Below are positions 32,819 through 40,474 of a stretch of 64,000 nt of DNA, one piece after another. Where the stretch lies: positions 372,001 through 436,000 of the forward strand of contig JAXMCV010000002.1 in NCBI GenBank assembly GCA_046349215.1, in the 5' to 3' direction. Source of the DNA: JAJXWB01 sp046349215 (GTDB lineage Bacteria > Pseudomonadota > Alphaproteobacteria > Rhizobiales > Beijerinckiaceae). Both the position numbers and the translations under genes were made by a program. A model generated the notes under the pieces. That model was not told the DNA's origin, did no database searches, and saw only the letters and a list, made by a program, of their open reading frames with translations. How positions within the stretch are numbered: position 1 is the stretch's first letter; each line of letters opens with the position of its first letter.

Positions 32819-34636
32819 TCAATGAAACGGCAGGAGCATCGGGACGAGCAGCACGCTGACGATGGCGGCGACGATCGTGAACGGGACGCCAATCCTGACG
32901 AAATCGCCGAACACATATCGGCCGGGGCCGACCACGAGCATGTTCACGGGGGAAGAAATCGGCGTCATGAAGGCGGAGGATGCGGCAAGCGCGACGATCA
33001 TCGCGAACGGATAGGGCGAGGTGCCGAGATCCTTGGCGATCGCAATGCCCACTGGCGCCATCAGGATGGCGGTCGCGGTGTTCGAAACGAACATGCCGAG
33101 ACCCGCGGTCATCGCGAACAGGGTCAGCAGGACGAGACGCGGCGAAGCCTGACCGACCACCGCCAGCACGGCGTCGGCCGCCATGTCGACGCCGCCGGTC
33201 CTTTGCAGCGCGAGCGAGAATGGCAACATGCCGACGATGAGGATCAGCGTCTTCCAGTTGATCGCGCCATAGGCGCTGTTGAAATCGATGCAACCCGCAA
33301 GTCCCATCAGGAGGCAGCCGATCAGCGCGGCCTGGACATTAGGCAGCACGCGGGTCGCCATGAGCAGCACGACCAGCCCGAGGATCAGCAGGGCGTACAG
33401 CGCGCGGCTGGCGGCGGGCAGCACGTCCGACATTTCGGACGGCAGGCCGAGCACCACGACATGGTCCGTCTCCGCGCGCAATTTCCGGATCCGGGACCAT
33501 GGGCCAGCCAGCAGCAGCGTGTCGCCGAGCCGCAGTCTCTCGTTGCGAAGCGCGCCGGTCGCAATTTTCGAGCCGTGACGAAGGCCCGTGAGCTGGAGGC
33601 CGAGCCGCGAGGGGAAGTCGGCGGCCTGTACCGTCAGGCCGATGAATTCCGATTCCGCAGGCAGGACGACTTCGGCCATGCCGATCGCCTGCGCATAATC
33701 CGAGACATAGTCGCGGGCGTCGTCAAGGAGCAGCAGTTCGAGGCCGAGGCGACGCCACAGGTCGCTCGCGACATTGTCGCCCACGTCGACGTCAGTGAGC
33801 AGTATGTCATCCGGCAGAAGAATGGTGTCGGGCGCAGGGGCGAGGATGGCGCCTCTACGCTCGATAGCCACCAGCGCGACGCCGTCGGCGTTCGACGCGA
33901 GATCGGATGCGGGCCGACCGGCGAGTACGGATTGCGATCCAATGCGCAGCCGCTTCTCCCGGGTCGCGAGATCGTAGCGCTCGATCCAGAGCTTGAGGCT
34001 GGGTCCCGAGGCGGCCTGCATCCCTGCATCGTCGCGTTCCCCGAGCCATCGGCGGGCGACCAGCATGTAGCAGACGCCAAGCGCCAGGATCGGGATGCCG
34101 AACGGCGTGAAGGCGAAGAAGCCAAATCCGTCAACGCCCGAACGGAGCAATTCGGCGTTGACGATCAGGTTGGGCGTCGTGGCGACCAGAGTCATCATGC
34201 CGCTGATCAGCGCCGCGACGCTCAGAGGCATCATCAACCGTCGAGGCGAAACGTTCGCCTTGCCGGAAACGCGCAACACCACGGGTATGAAGATTGCGAC
34301 GACAGCGGTCGAACTCATGAAAGAGCCGAGCGTCGCGACCGCGCCCATCAGCAGCGTCATCAGCCTGGTTTCGTCGCCGCGCGCCGAGGAATCCAGCCAG
34401 TCGCCGACGCGACGGGCGATCCCGGTGCGCACCAGTCCTTCGCCGACGACGAACAGGGCGGCGATCAGGACTATCGACGGGTCGGAAAATCCGGCCAGCG
34501 CTTCGCTCATCGTCACGACGCCGGTGAACGGCAGCATCACCATGACGAGCAGCGCGACGGCGTCCATGCGGGGGCGACCGGCGACGAACATGACGATGGC
34601 CGCGGCCAGCAGCAGGAGGACGAGCGTCAGTTGCAT
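32819..34636 (-). CDS. DASS/SLC13-family transporter with central TrkA-C (RCK-C) domains
   Basis: A 605-residue inner-membrane protein. Helices occupy about 1-185 and 385-605, each half carrying a family hairpin (FMSSTAVVAIFIPVVL; FVSNTATAILMAPVGIAIAK). Between them, about 210-370, lie two soluble TrkA-C-like domains (LRIGSQSVLAGRPASDLASN and VLPAESEFIGLTVQAADF). This arrangement is typical of bacterial and algal sulfate or dicarboxylate SLC13 relatives. The ATG at 34636 gives a normal N-terminus; the frame stays open far upstream but that part is not protein-like. Near three sulfatases, sulfate movement is an attractive but unproven role. Confidence 0.8.
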   Translation of the reverse strand: MQLTLVLLLLAAAIVMFVAGRPRMDAVALLVMVMLPFTGVVTMSEALAGFSDPSIVLIAALFVVGEGLVRTGIARRVGDWLDSSARGDETRLMTLLMGAVATLGSFMSSTAVVAIFIPVVLRVSGKANVSPRRLMMPLSVAALISGMMTLVATTPNLIVNAELLRSGVDGFGFFAFTPFGIPILALGVCYMLVARRWLGERDDAGMQAASGPSLKLWIERYDLATREKRLRIGSQSVLAGRPASDLASNADGVALVAIERRGAILAPAPDTILLPDDILLTDVDVGDNVASDLWRRLGLELLLLDDARDYVSDYAQAIGMAEVVLPAESEFIGLTVQAADFPSRLGLQLTGLRHGSKIATGALRNERLRLGDTLLLAGPWSRIRKLRAETDHVVVLGLPSEMSDVLPAASRALYALLILGLVVLLMATRVLPNVQAALIGCLLMGLAGCIDFNSAYGAINWKTLILIVGMLPFSLALQRTGGVDMAADAVLAVVGQASPRLVLLTLFAMTAGLGMFVSNTATAILMAPVGIAIAKDLGTSPYPFAMIVALAASSAFMTPISSPVNMLVVGPGRYVFGDFVRIGVPFTIVAAIVSVLLVPMLLPFH

Positions 34637-34857
34637 CTCGAGTGTTCCAGGCGCGCGGAGCGAACATCCCGCGTGTTCGGCGCGAACCATATAGCAAAGC
34701 AAGCCATGGCGCGCGTTTCCAGCGCCCAATTCTGGGCAGTCCCGCGGGTTGCGATCTGCGACACTGGCCGCAAGGCGGCGCGTTGGCGCTGCGAGGCGTG
34801 GGCAAGATGCGGCGGGGACGATCCCGGCCGGCGATTGCATTCGAGCAAGGACGTGCG

Positions 34858-35094
34858 ATGACGATGGACAGACGGAAATTGCTTGCTGAACTCCTGACTG
34901 TCGCCGGCGTCGCTTCTGTCGGCGTTTTCGGTGCGCCCGGCGCACGCGCGATGCCGGTGGGCAAGCCGTCAGCGCCGCCTGCCGACGTGGATGTTCGTAA
35001 GGCGAGGGTCGTCGTCGTTGCGCCGCCGCGGCGGCGCCGCTGGGTCTGCTGGTGGCGACACGGCCGGCGCGTCTGCGGCTGGCGCTGGGTCTAG
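34858..35094 (+). CDS. Small exported Arg/Trp-rich protein
   Basis: A 78-residue protein with a signal beginning MTMDRRKLLAELLTVAGVAS and ending GARA; the R-R-K-L-L suggests a Tat-like or Sec signal. The mature part is tiny and strongly basic and aromatic (RRRRWVCWWRHGRRVCGWRW), with two Cys. AAGGA stands seven bases before the ATG at 34858. Similar short R/W/C-tailed exported peptides occur in Rhizobiales with no known role. It is isolated between two minus-strand genes. Confidence 0.5.
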   Translation: MTMDRRKLLAELLTVAGVASVGVFGAPGARAMPVGKPSAPPADVDVRKARVVVVAPPRRRRWVCWWRHGRRVCGWRWV

Positions 35095-35100
35095 AACGCC

Positions 35101-36813
35101 TCAGCGCCTCTCGGCGCCGACATTCTGCTTCAATGCCTGCAAACCTTCCTGGCTCCAGCCCGGCGCGTCCGTAAGGGCCGCCCAGCAGTCCACGTAATGC
35201 TCGAACAGATATACGTGACCGTGCCCCTTCGGCGGCGTGACGGCGAGCATCATGTCGAATGTGAGCTGGAGAAACGTCACGACGGGAATCCAGACGAGAT
35301 CCGGCGACACGTCGGGGCCGCGCGGCGCCGCCATCCAGTCCGGCTTCCGCCACAGGGCGTGCGGATCGAAGAAGGTGACCGCGTCGCTGGCGTATTGCAG
35401 ATAGATCAGCCGATACGGTCCCCAGGCCGCGGGCGCGGATTTGGCGCGATTTTCCTGCGCCGAGAAACGTATGACCGAGCCGTCGCGAAACTCGGGCAAC
35501 CATTCGGGCGTGCCGGGATTGCGTTGCGCCGTGACTTCCGACCAGGTGCGGCTGTTGAACGGCGGCCCCGACCACAGGGCGCCGTCGTAGGGATCGCCGA
35601 TCACTTGAAAGAGGTCGTGGCTGAGGTCGGAATTGAACGCGCCGAGACTTAGGCCATGCAGGTACAGTTTGGGTCGCTTTCCCTTCGGAAGCGAGCGCCA
35701 ATGGCCGTAGACGGCGGCGAATGTGGCGCGCGCCGTCTCCGCGCCATATTCGGGCGCGGCGAGCAGCGCGATCCAGCTTGCCAGATATGAATATTGAACC
35801 GAAACGCTCGCGACATCGCCACGCATCACATACTCGAGCGCGGCCTGGCTCTCCGGATCGACCCAGCCCGAGCCGGTCGGCGTGACGATCACCAGATTGG
35901 CGCGTTCGAATGCTCTGATGCGCTTGAGTTCTTCCAGCGCCAGCCGCGCGCGGTCGCCCGGCGTCTCCGCCGAATTCAGTCCAACATAGACGCGCAGCGG
36001 TTCCTGCGCCGGCGCGCCGCCCTCCTTTTGAATCTTGTCGCGATCCGGACCGGCCGCCACCATCTGCCGGCCGCGTCGGCCGAGGCTTGCCCATGTCATC
36101 AGCGAGCCGGGGCCGCCGGTCTTCGTCGCCTGTGTGGGTTGCGGGCTGGTTTCCTCGAAACGCGCGTCGAGTTCACGATAGAGCGCGTCGAGGGAGCGCA
36201 TCGCACGCGTCGCGAGGACGCCATTGCCGATCGACCAGAACAGGCCGGCAGTCGCGAGAAAGGCGAGCAGCACGGCGGGGCGGGGTGGAACGTAGCGGCC
36301 GAAGCGCGCCGACAGGCGGCGGTTCACAAACGCAAAGCCGCGCGCGATCAGCAACAAGGCGACGAAGACGGCGATGCTGACGGAAGCGATCACCAGCGAG
36401 CCGCTGCTTTCCTGCGGCGGCATTCCCATCACAGCCAGCAGACGCGCCTGCCAGCCGGACGCCCACCAAAGGGACAGGAGCGCCGCCGCAATGCAAATCG
36501 CGAGAACGGCGAGCTTCAGCCTGCGCAGGCTTTGCCCGTCGGGCGAGCCGATCTGCAGCAATCCGAACAGGCGCGCGACGAGTATTCCGACTCCGTAACC
36601 GGCAGCAAGACTGACGCCACTGACGCCGCCCTGGATCAGTGGCGATCGCGGCACGAGGCTCGGCGTGAGAGACGCCGCGAAAAAAAGAACGCCGACGATC
36701 GCTCCTGCTATGGAAAGCGAAAAATGGCGCGCCCACCGATGTTCAGTCACGATGTCTGCAAGACCCCAGTTGAAGCGAGCGGAAGATGGCCGCTTCCGGT
36801 CGTCGCGCGACAT
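35101..36813 (-). CDS. Membrane-anchored alpha/beta hydrolase (Abhydrolase_9 type)
   Basis: A 570-residue protein with four or five N-terminal membrane helices (FSLSIAGAIVGVLFFAASLT at about 30, then pairs to residue ~195) and a C-terminal alpha/beta-hydrolase domain. The nucleophile elbow is probably LYLHGLSLGAFNS (G-L-S-L-G). Upstream motifs RVYVGLNSAETPGDRARLA and VIVTPTGSGWVDP are typical of this uncharacterised family. The active site probably faces the periplasm. The ATG at 36813 is chosen over upstream in-frame starts whose translation is Arg/Ala-rich and unlike protein. It is divergent to the AI-2E family gene. The substrate is unknown. Confidence 0.75.
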   Translation of the reverse strand: MSRDDRKRPSSARFNWGLADIVTEHRWARHFSLSIAGAIVGVLFFAASLTPSLVPRSPLIQGGVSGVSLAAGYGVGILVARLFGLLQIGSPDGQSLRRLKLAVLAICIAAALLSLWWASGWQARLLAVMGMPPQESSGSLVIASVSIAVFVALLLIARGFAFVNRRLSARFGRYVPPRPAVLLAFLATAGLFWSIGNGVLATRAMRSLDALYRELDARFEETSPQPTQATKTGGPGSLMTWASLGRRGRQMVAAGPDRDKIQKEGGAPAQEPLRVYVGLNSAETPGDRARLALEELKRIRAFERANLVIVTPTGSGWVDPESQAALEYVMRGDVASVSVQYSYLASWIALLAAPEYGAETARATFAAVYGHWRSLPKGKRPKLYLHGLSLGAFNSDLSHDLFQVIGDPYDGALWSGPPFNSRTWSEVTAQRNPGTPEWLPEFRDGSVIRFSAQENRAKSAPAAWGPYRLIYLQYASDAVTFFDPHALWRKPDWMAAPRGPDVSPDLVWIPVVTFLQLTFDMMLAVTPPKGHGHVYLFEHYVDCWAALTDAPGWSQEGLQALKQNVGAERR

Positions 36814-36946
36814 TAGATGTGCGGCGGAAGGCCGGCAAGCCGCATAGCTCGCCATATCGGCGTGCGACGCCTGGCGCGCCTTTGCCCGCCGCACGCCGGC
36901 ATGCAATAAACCGAAGCCTCCAGGAAGCGCCAGACGCGGGACGTCC

Positions 36947-37987
36947 ATGATGATAGAGGATCGCGCGGCAAGAATATCTCTGGCGATCTGCGCCATCGTC
37001 GCGGTTCATGCGGCCGCCTATTTCCTGAGATCGCTGCTGGCGCCGGTGGCCTTTGCGATATTCGTGGTCGCCGTGGTCTGGCCATTGCAGAAATGGTTTA
37101 CCCGGCGCATGCCCCAGGGCCTTGCGCTCGTGGCGACATTGGCGATGACGGTCGCTGTCGTCGGCGTACTCGTCTTTCTGGTGACGTGGGCGTCCGGACT
37201 TGTCGCCACGTGGCTCCTGCAGAACGCCGGTCGATTCCAGGCGCTCTACATGCAGGCCATCGACTGGTTCGAGGGGCACGGGATTGCCGCGAAGTCGATC
37301 GTGGAAACCAATTTCGGGTCGAGCTGGATATCCGGCGTCGTGCGCGGGATTGGCGGCCACGGCTACAGCCTGGTGACCTTCCTCGTCATCGTCTTCGCCT
37401 TCGTCGTGCTCGGATTGCTGGAGGTCGAGATTTTGCGCAGGAATGTCGAAAGGCTGGAAAATGCGAGCCTGAGACAGGCCATCTTGCAGCCGGCGAGCGA
37501 AATCTGCGTGAAGTATCAGCGATACATGCGGGTGCGGACGCAGATGAGCCTGCTGACGGGCGCGGTCGTATGGGCATTCGCGCTGTTCGCGGGCATCGAG
37601 CTCGCGACGGCCTGGGGCGTGCTCGCTTTCGTGTTGAACTATATTCCGTTCCTCGGTCCGCTGTTCGCCACCGTGGCGCCCACCCTGTTCGCGCTGGCGC
37701 AGTTCGAATCCTTCTCGCTCGCGCTCGCCGTCCTGGCCTGCCTCAACGCCATACAATTCTTCATCGGCAGCTATCTCGAACCCAGGGTCGCCGGCGCGCA
37801 ATTGTCGTTGTCGCCCTTCCTGGTTCTCTTCGCGGTCTTCTTCTGGAGCGCATTGTGGGGCGTGACAGGCGCGTTCATCGGGGTGCCGATACTGATCGCC
37901 ATCCTGACGATCTGTTCCACGAACGAGAACCTGCGCTGGATTTCCGATTTGTTCGGCGGCGACGGGGCGAAAGCCGCGCGTCGCTAA
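36947..37987 (+). CDS. AI-2E family transporter / PerM-like permease
   Basis: A 346-residue polytopic protein with the family hallmarks FVLNYIPFLGPLFATVAPTL and GSYLEPRVAGAQLSLSPF followed by W-G-V-T-G-A-F-I-G-V-P. About eight helices are arranged as an N-terminal group, a periplasmic/cytosolic insert (about 95-200) and a C-terminal group. Family members have been linked to AI-2 export or to Na+(Li+)/H+ antiport; nothing here decides between these. Ribosome site and start are normal (ATG 36947; ATG 36950 is also possible). It is transcribed alone, convergent with the DUF900 hydrolase. Confidence 0.85.
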   Translation: MMIEDRAARISLAICAIVAVHAAAYFLRSLLAPVAFAIFVVAVVWPLQKWFTRRMPQGLALVATLAMTVAVVGVLVFLVTWASGLVATWLLQNAGRFQALYMQAIDWFEGHGIAAKSIVETNFGSSWISGVVRGIGGHGYSLVTFLVIVFAFVVLGLLEVEILRRNVERLENASLRQAILQPASEICVKYQRYMRVRTQMSLLTGAVVWAFALFAGIELATAWGVLAFVLNYIPFLGPLFATVAPTLFALAQFESFSLALAVLACLNAIQFFIGSYLEPRVAGAQLSLSPFLVLFAVFFWSALWGVTGAFIGVPILIAILTICSTNENLRWISDLFGGDGAKAARR

Positions 37988-37995
37988 GCCGCGGG

Positions 37996-39216
37996 TCACC
38001 GCGCCGGGGCGGGCAGATACATGTCGTCGACCGCCTGCTGCACCTGATCGAACTGGTTGGCAAAGGCGGGGCGCGCCTTCGGATTGACGATGGCGATCGG
38101 CGCGGTCAGCACCATGCCGGCGGCGCCGCCGATGCCCTGGGTCACGCCGACCGATAGCGATTGCAGCCGTTCGCCGAATCCGCCCGGCTCGTCGCCCGAA
38201 CCATTGATCATCTGTGCGCCGAGGAAGCGTATGGCATCCGGATTTTCGGCGAATTTGGCATGCCGCGTCCAACTGCCCGTAGCCGTATCCGTGAGGTCGA
38301 CAACGGCGATGCCTTCAGAAACGAGCCACGGATTCGCGTCAGGATCTACTGCGCCGAGCCTTTCGATATTGCCGGCGATGCGTCGTGACAGGCGCAGCGC
38401 GCGGTCCCGGCGAGAAATGAAAACGAAGAATTGCGGGCGCGCCTTGCCGAAGGTTTGAAGCTGACTTCGGAAGACGTCGAGATCGATGTCGGGCGATGCG
38501 AGAATTACCGTCTGGATCTTCCCTGAAATCCGCCCGTCGCGAATCGACATCTGCCGCAGGGTTTCCGTCGTCACCCATGCGCCCATGGAATGCGCGAGAA
38601 TCGTGATTTCGTCGATTGCGGGACTCGCCGCCAGCTCTCTCAACAGGCGTTCCAGCGCGTCGCGCGAAAACGCGGCGCTCTCCCGATCGTATGAATATTC
38701 GAACAGGCTGCCGCGCGACGGCCAGCTGAACAGGACCGGGGTGGCGTCCGCGCCTGCGTCATGCGCGATCTGGGCGAACCAGATCAGCGATCGTTCGAAT
38801 GTCGTATTGAATCCATGCACGAACACCAGAGCGCGCCGCGATTTTGTTGCATGTGTGCGGAGCCAGGCAGCCGTCTGCGCCTTGCCGTCCAGTTGCTGGA
38901 CGTCGAGCACCGCGAATTCTGCAGCGGGGTTGGGCGGTATCTGTCGCGGCCACTGGACCTGGCCGACGTCCCGCGCTTCGTCCGGCGGTATGGAAACGCT
39001 GATTGCGGCCTGTGATGTCTGGCCGCGCTCGCCGGAGAAGAGGATGCTGCGGTCGGCGGACGGCGCGCGCGTCGTCGACACGAGGACGGCCACTTTCGTG
39101 GCGTCCGCATATTGTTCATGTACGGGTTCAAGAACGCCTGACAGCGAACTGCATCCCGACAGAACAGGCATCATCGTCGACAACAGGACCGCCAGGGCGC
39201 GCGTCGCCGCCTCCAC
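37996..39216 (-). CDS. Lipoprotein alpha/beta hydrolase (DUF900 family)
   Basis: With the GTG start at 39216 (GGAG nine bases upstream) this is a 406-residue protein whose N-terminus MEAATRALAVLLSTMMPVLSGC is a lipoprotein signal with lipobox LSGC; a much longer frame is open upstream but its extra residues are Arg-rich. The hydrolase core shows ALVFVHGFNTTFE and the nucleophile elbow ILAHSMGAW (S of A-H-S-M-G), then ILASPDIDLDVF. This fits the DUF900 family, found in alphaproteobacterial envelopes with unknown substrates. It converges with the AI-2E gene, 8 bases apart. Confidence 0.75.
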   Translation of the reverse strand: MEAATRALAVLLSTMMPVLSGCSSLSGVLEPVHEQYADATKVAVLVSTTRAPSADRSILFSGERGQTSQAAISVSIPPDEARDVGQVQWPRQIPPNPAAEFAVLDVQQLDGKAQTAAWLRTHATKSRRALVFVHGFNTTFERSLIWFAQIAHDAGADATPVLFSWPSRGSLFEYSYDRESAAFSRDALERLLRELAASPAIDEITILAHSMGAWVTTETLRQMSIRDGRISGKIQTVILASPDIDLDVFRSQLQTFGKARPQFFVFISRRDRALRLSRRIAGNIERLGAVDPDANPWLVSEGIAVVDLTDTATGSWTRHAKFAENPDAIRFLGAQMINGSGDEPGGFGERLQSLSVGVTQGIGGAAGMVLTAPIAIVNPKARPAFANQFDQVQQAVDDMYLPAPAR

Positions 39217-39665
39217 CCATTTGCTCCGATATCCGGAGGGAGTGAGGATGCTGCGTCTATTTCGTGGCGAGGGCGACAGCCACCTTCTCCATCGTGCGAC
39301 GGGGCGGAACGACACGAAGCGGCGATAGCATATCGACGCGGGGCGGTCACGTATTGGCATGTTTCCTTCGCGCCGCTGTCGGGCAAGCGGGAATTACGTC
39401 CGGCTGCAGGCAGACTCTATCCGCCCGGGATTAACGCGGGCCTGCGCGCGACGGCGTCGTCCGCACGAAATCGAGATCGCGTTTGTCAGAATGCGACGAA
39501 GTATAGACTGAAATGGACAATCGACATCGCCGCACTCGATCGATCGCGTTCATCGCTTGCTTACTGACCCCTCGGCCAATCAGATGGAATTCCCGCTGCG
39601 CCCAAAATTGTGCAGAGGCTATGTTGCTGGCGGGCTATGACATTTTCGCCCGCGGGGACCAATGA
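39217..39665. other. Divergent intergenic region, no gene seen
   Basis: These 449 bases separate the DUF900 hydrolase from the Crp-like regulator. I see no credible gene, tRNA or strong hairpin. Base composition drops in GC from about 39460 to 39660, as expected for promoter-bearing DNA; I could not assign a specific -35/-10 pair. Confidence 0.35.
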
Positions 39666-40382
39666 ATGTTGCAACCGAATGTCGATACTTGTCACGACGC
39701 GAAGATACGGTTGCTGAAGACCCATGGCTGGCTGTCCACGACTTCGCCGGATTTCGCGGACGCCGTGATCGCACAGGGGCGCTGGAAGCGCCTCGGCCTG
39801 GGCGACCGGATCACCACGGCGGGCGAGGTCAAGGGAGAACTCGTCGCGCTCGCAGATGGCGTGGCGGGACTATCCTCGAGCGTCGGATACGCGGAGACGC
39901 CGCTCGTCCACATTTTCAGGCCGCCCTTCTGGTTTGGCTACGCATGGTTCGTCGGCTCCGGACCGCGGCGGTTTACGAGCGTGATGCGTTCGCCCGGCTG
40001 GGTCTTCTCCATTGGAGAGCAGCCGCTCATGAGATTGCTCGACGCCGAGCCCGGCGGCTGGCAGTCCATCGTGCGTCTGGCGATGATCTACGGCGACCTC
40101 GCCGCGACGGTCGCGGGAGATCTGATTACGCGAAAGAGCGAACGCCGCGTGATCGCCGTTCTGCTTCGCTGCAGCGGTCACCGCGACCGCCAGGACGCGC
40201 CGCCGCTGCTCACCGTGCCGCTAACGCAGGCGGAACTCGCCGACGCTACGAACCTGTCGCGCAACACGGTCGTGGGACTTCTGCAAGATCTTTCCGATCG
40301 TGGACTTGTCGGGCTTTCGCGAGGCCACATCCACATCAAGGATGCCTCCGGATTGATGAAAGTCCTGAATTCCGACGAATGA
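39666..40382 (+). CDS. Crp/Fnr-like transcriptional regulator, paralogue of the one at 30710
   Basis: A 238-residue protein with a Crp-like beta-roll and helix-turn-helix LTQAELADATNLSRNTVVGL. It shares KTHGWLS, SERRVIAVLLRCSGH and ADATNLSRN with the regulator beside fdsA. There are no Fnr-type cysteines, and the cNMP-binding PR-x-S motif is not evident, so another effector or none is likely. The ATG at 39666 (MLQPNV) follows GGGGACC by about ten bases. It lies 92 bases upstream of the alkyl sulfatase gene and is its likely local regulator. Confidence 0.8.
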   Translation: MLQPNVDTCHDAKIRLLKTHGWLSTTSPDFADAVIAQGRWKRLGLGDRITTAGEVKGELVALADGVAGLSSSVGYAETPLVHIFRPPFWFGYAWFVGSGPRRFTSVMRSPGWVFSIGEQPLMRLLDAEPGGWQSIVRLAMIYGDLAATVAGDLITRKSERRVIAVLLRCSGHRDRQDAPPLLTVPLTQAELADATNLSRNTVVGLLQDLSDRGLVGLSRGHIHIKDASGLMKVLNSDE

Positions 40383-40474
40383 GGTTCAATGCGAGGCGCA
40401 TATCCAGACGGCCAGCATGAACCGAAAACGTCTTCCGCTCCTCTAGGCAAAGCATCGATTGAAAGGGATCAAGA

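Noticed and set aside
32750..34861. About 700-codon open frame on the plus strand opposite the DASS transporter
   Set aside because: Composition is Arg/Gln/His/Asp-rich and repetitive without domains; the opposite strand encodes a recognisable membrane transporter.
34637..36094. N-terminal extension of the DASS transporter frame by nearly 490 codons
   Set aside because: The extension is Arg/Ala-rich shadow sequence of the hydrolase gene on the same strand; the ATG at 34636 gives the expected first helix.
36743..38272. 509-codon open frame on the minus strand opposite the AI-2E family gene
   Set aside because: The translation has no domain and the plus-strand frame carries the family motifs.
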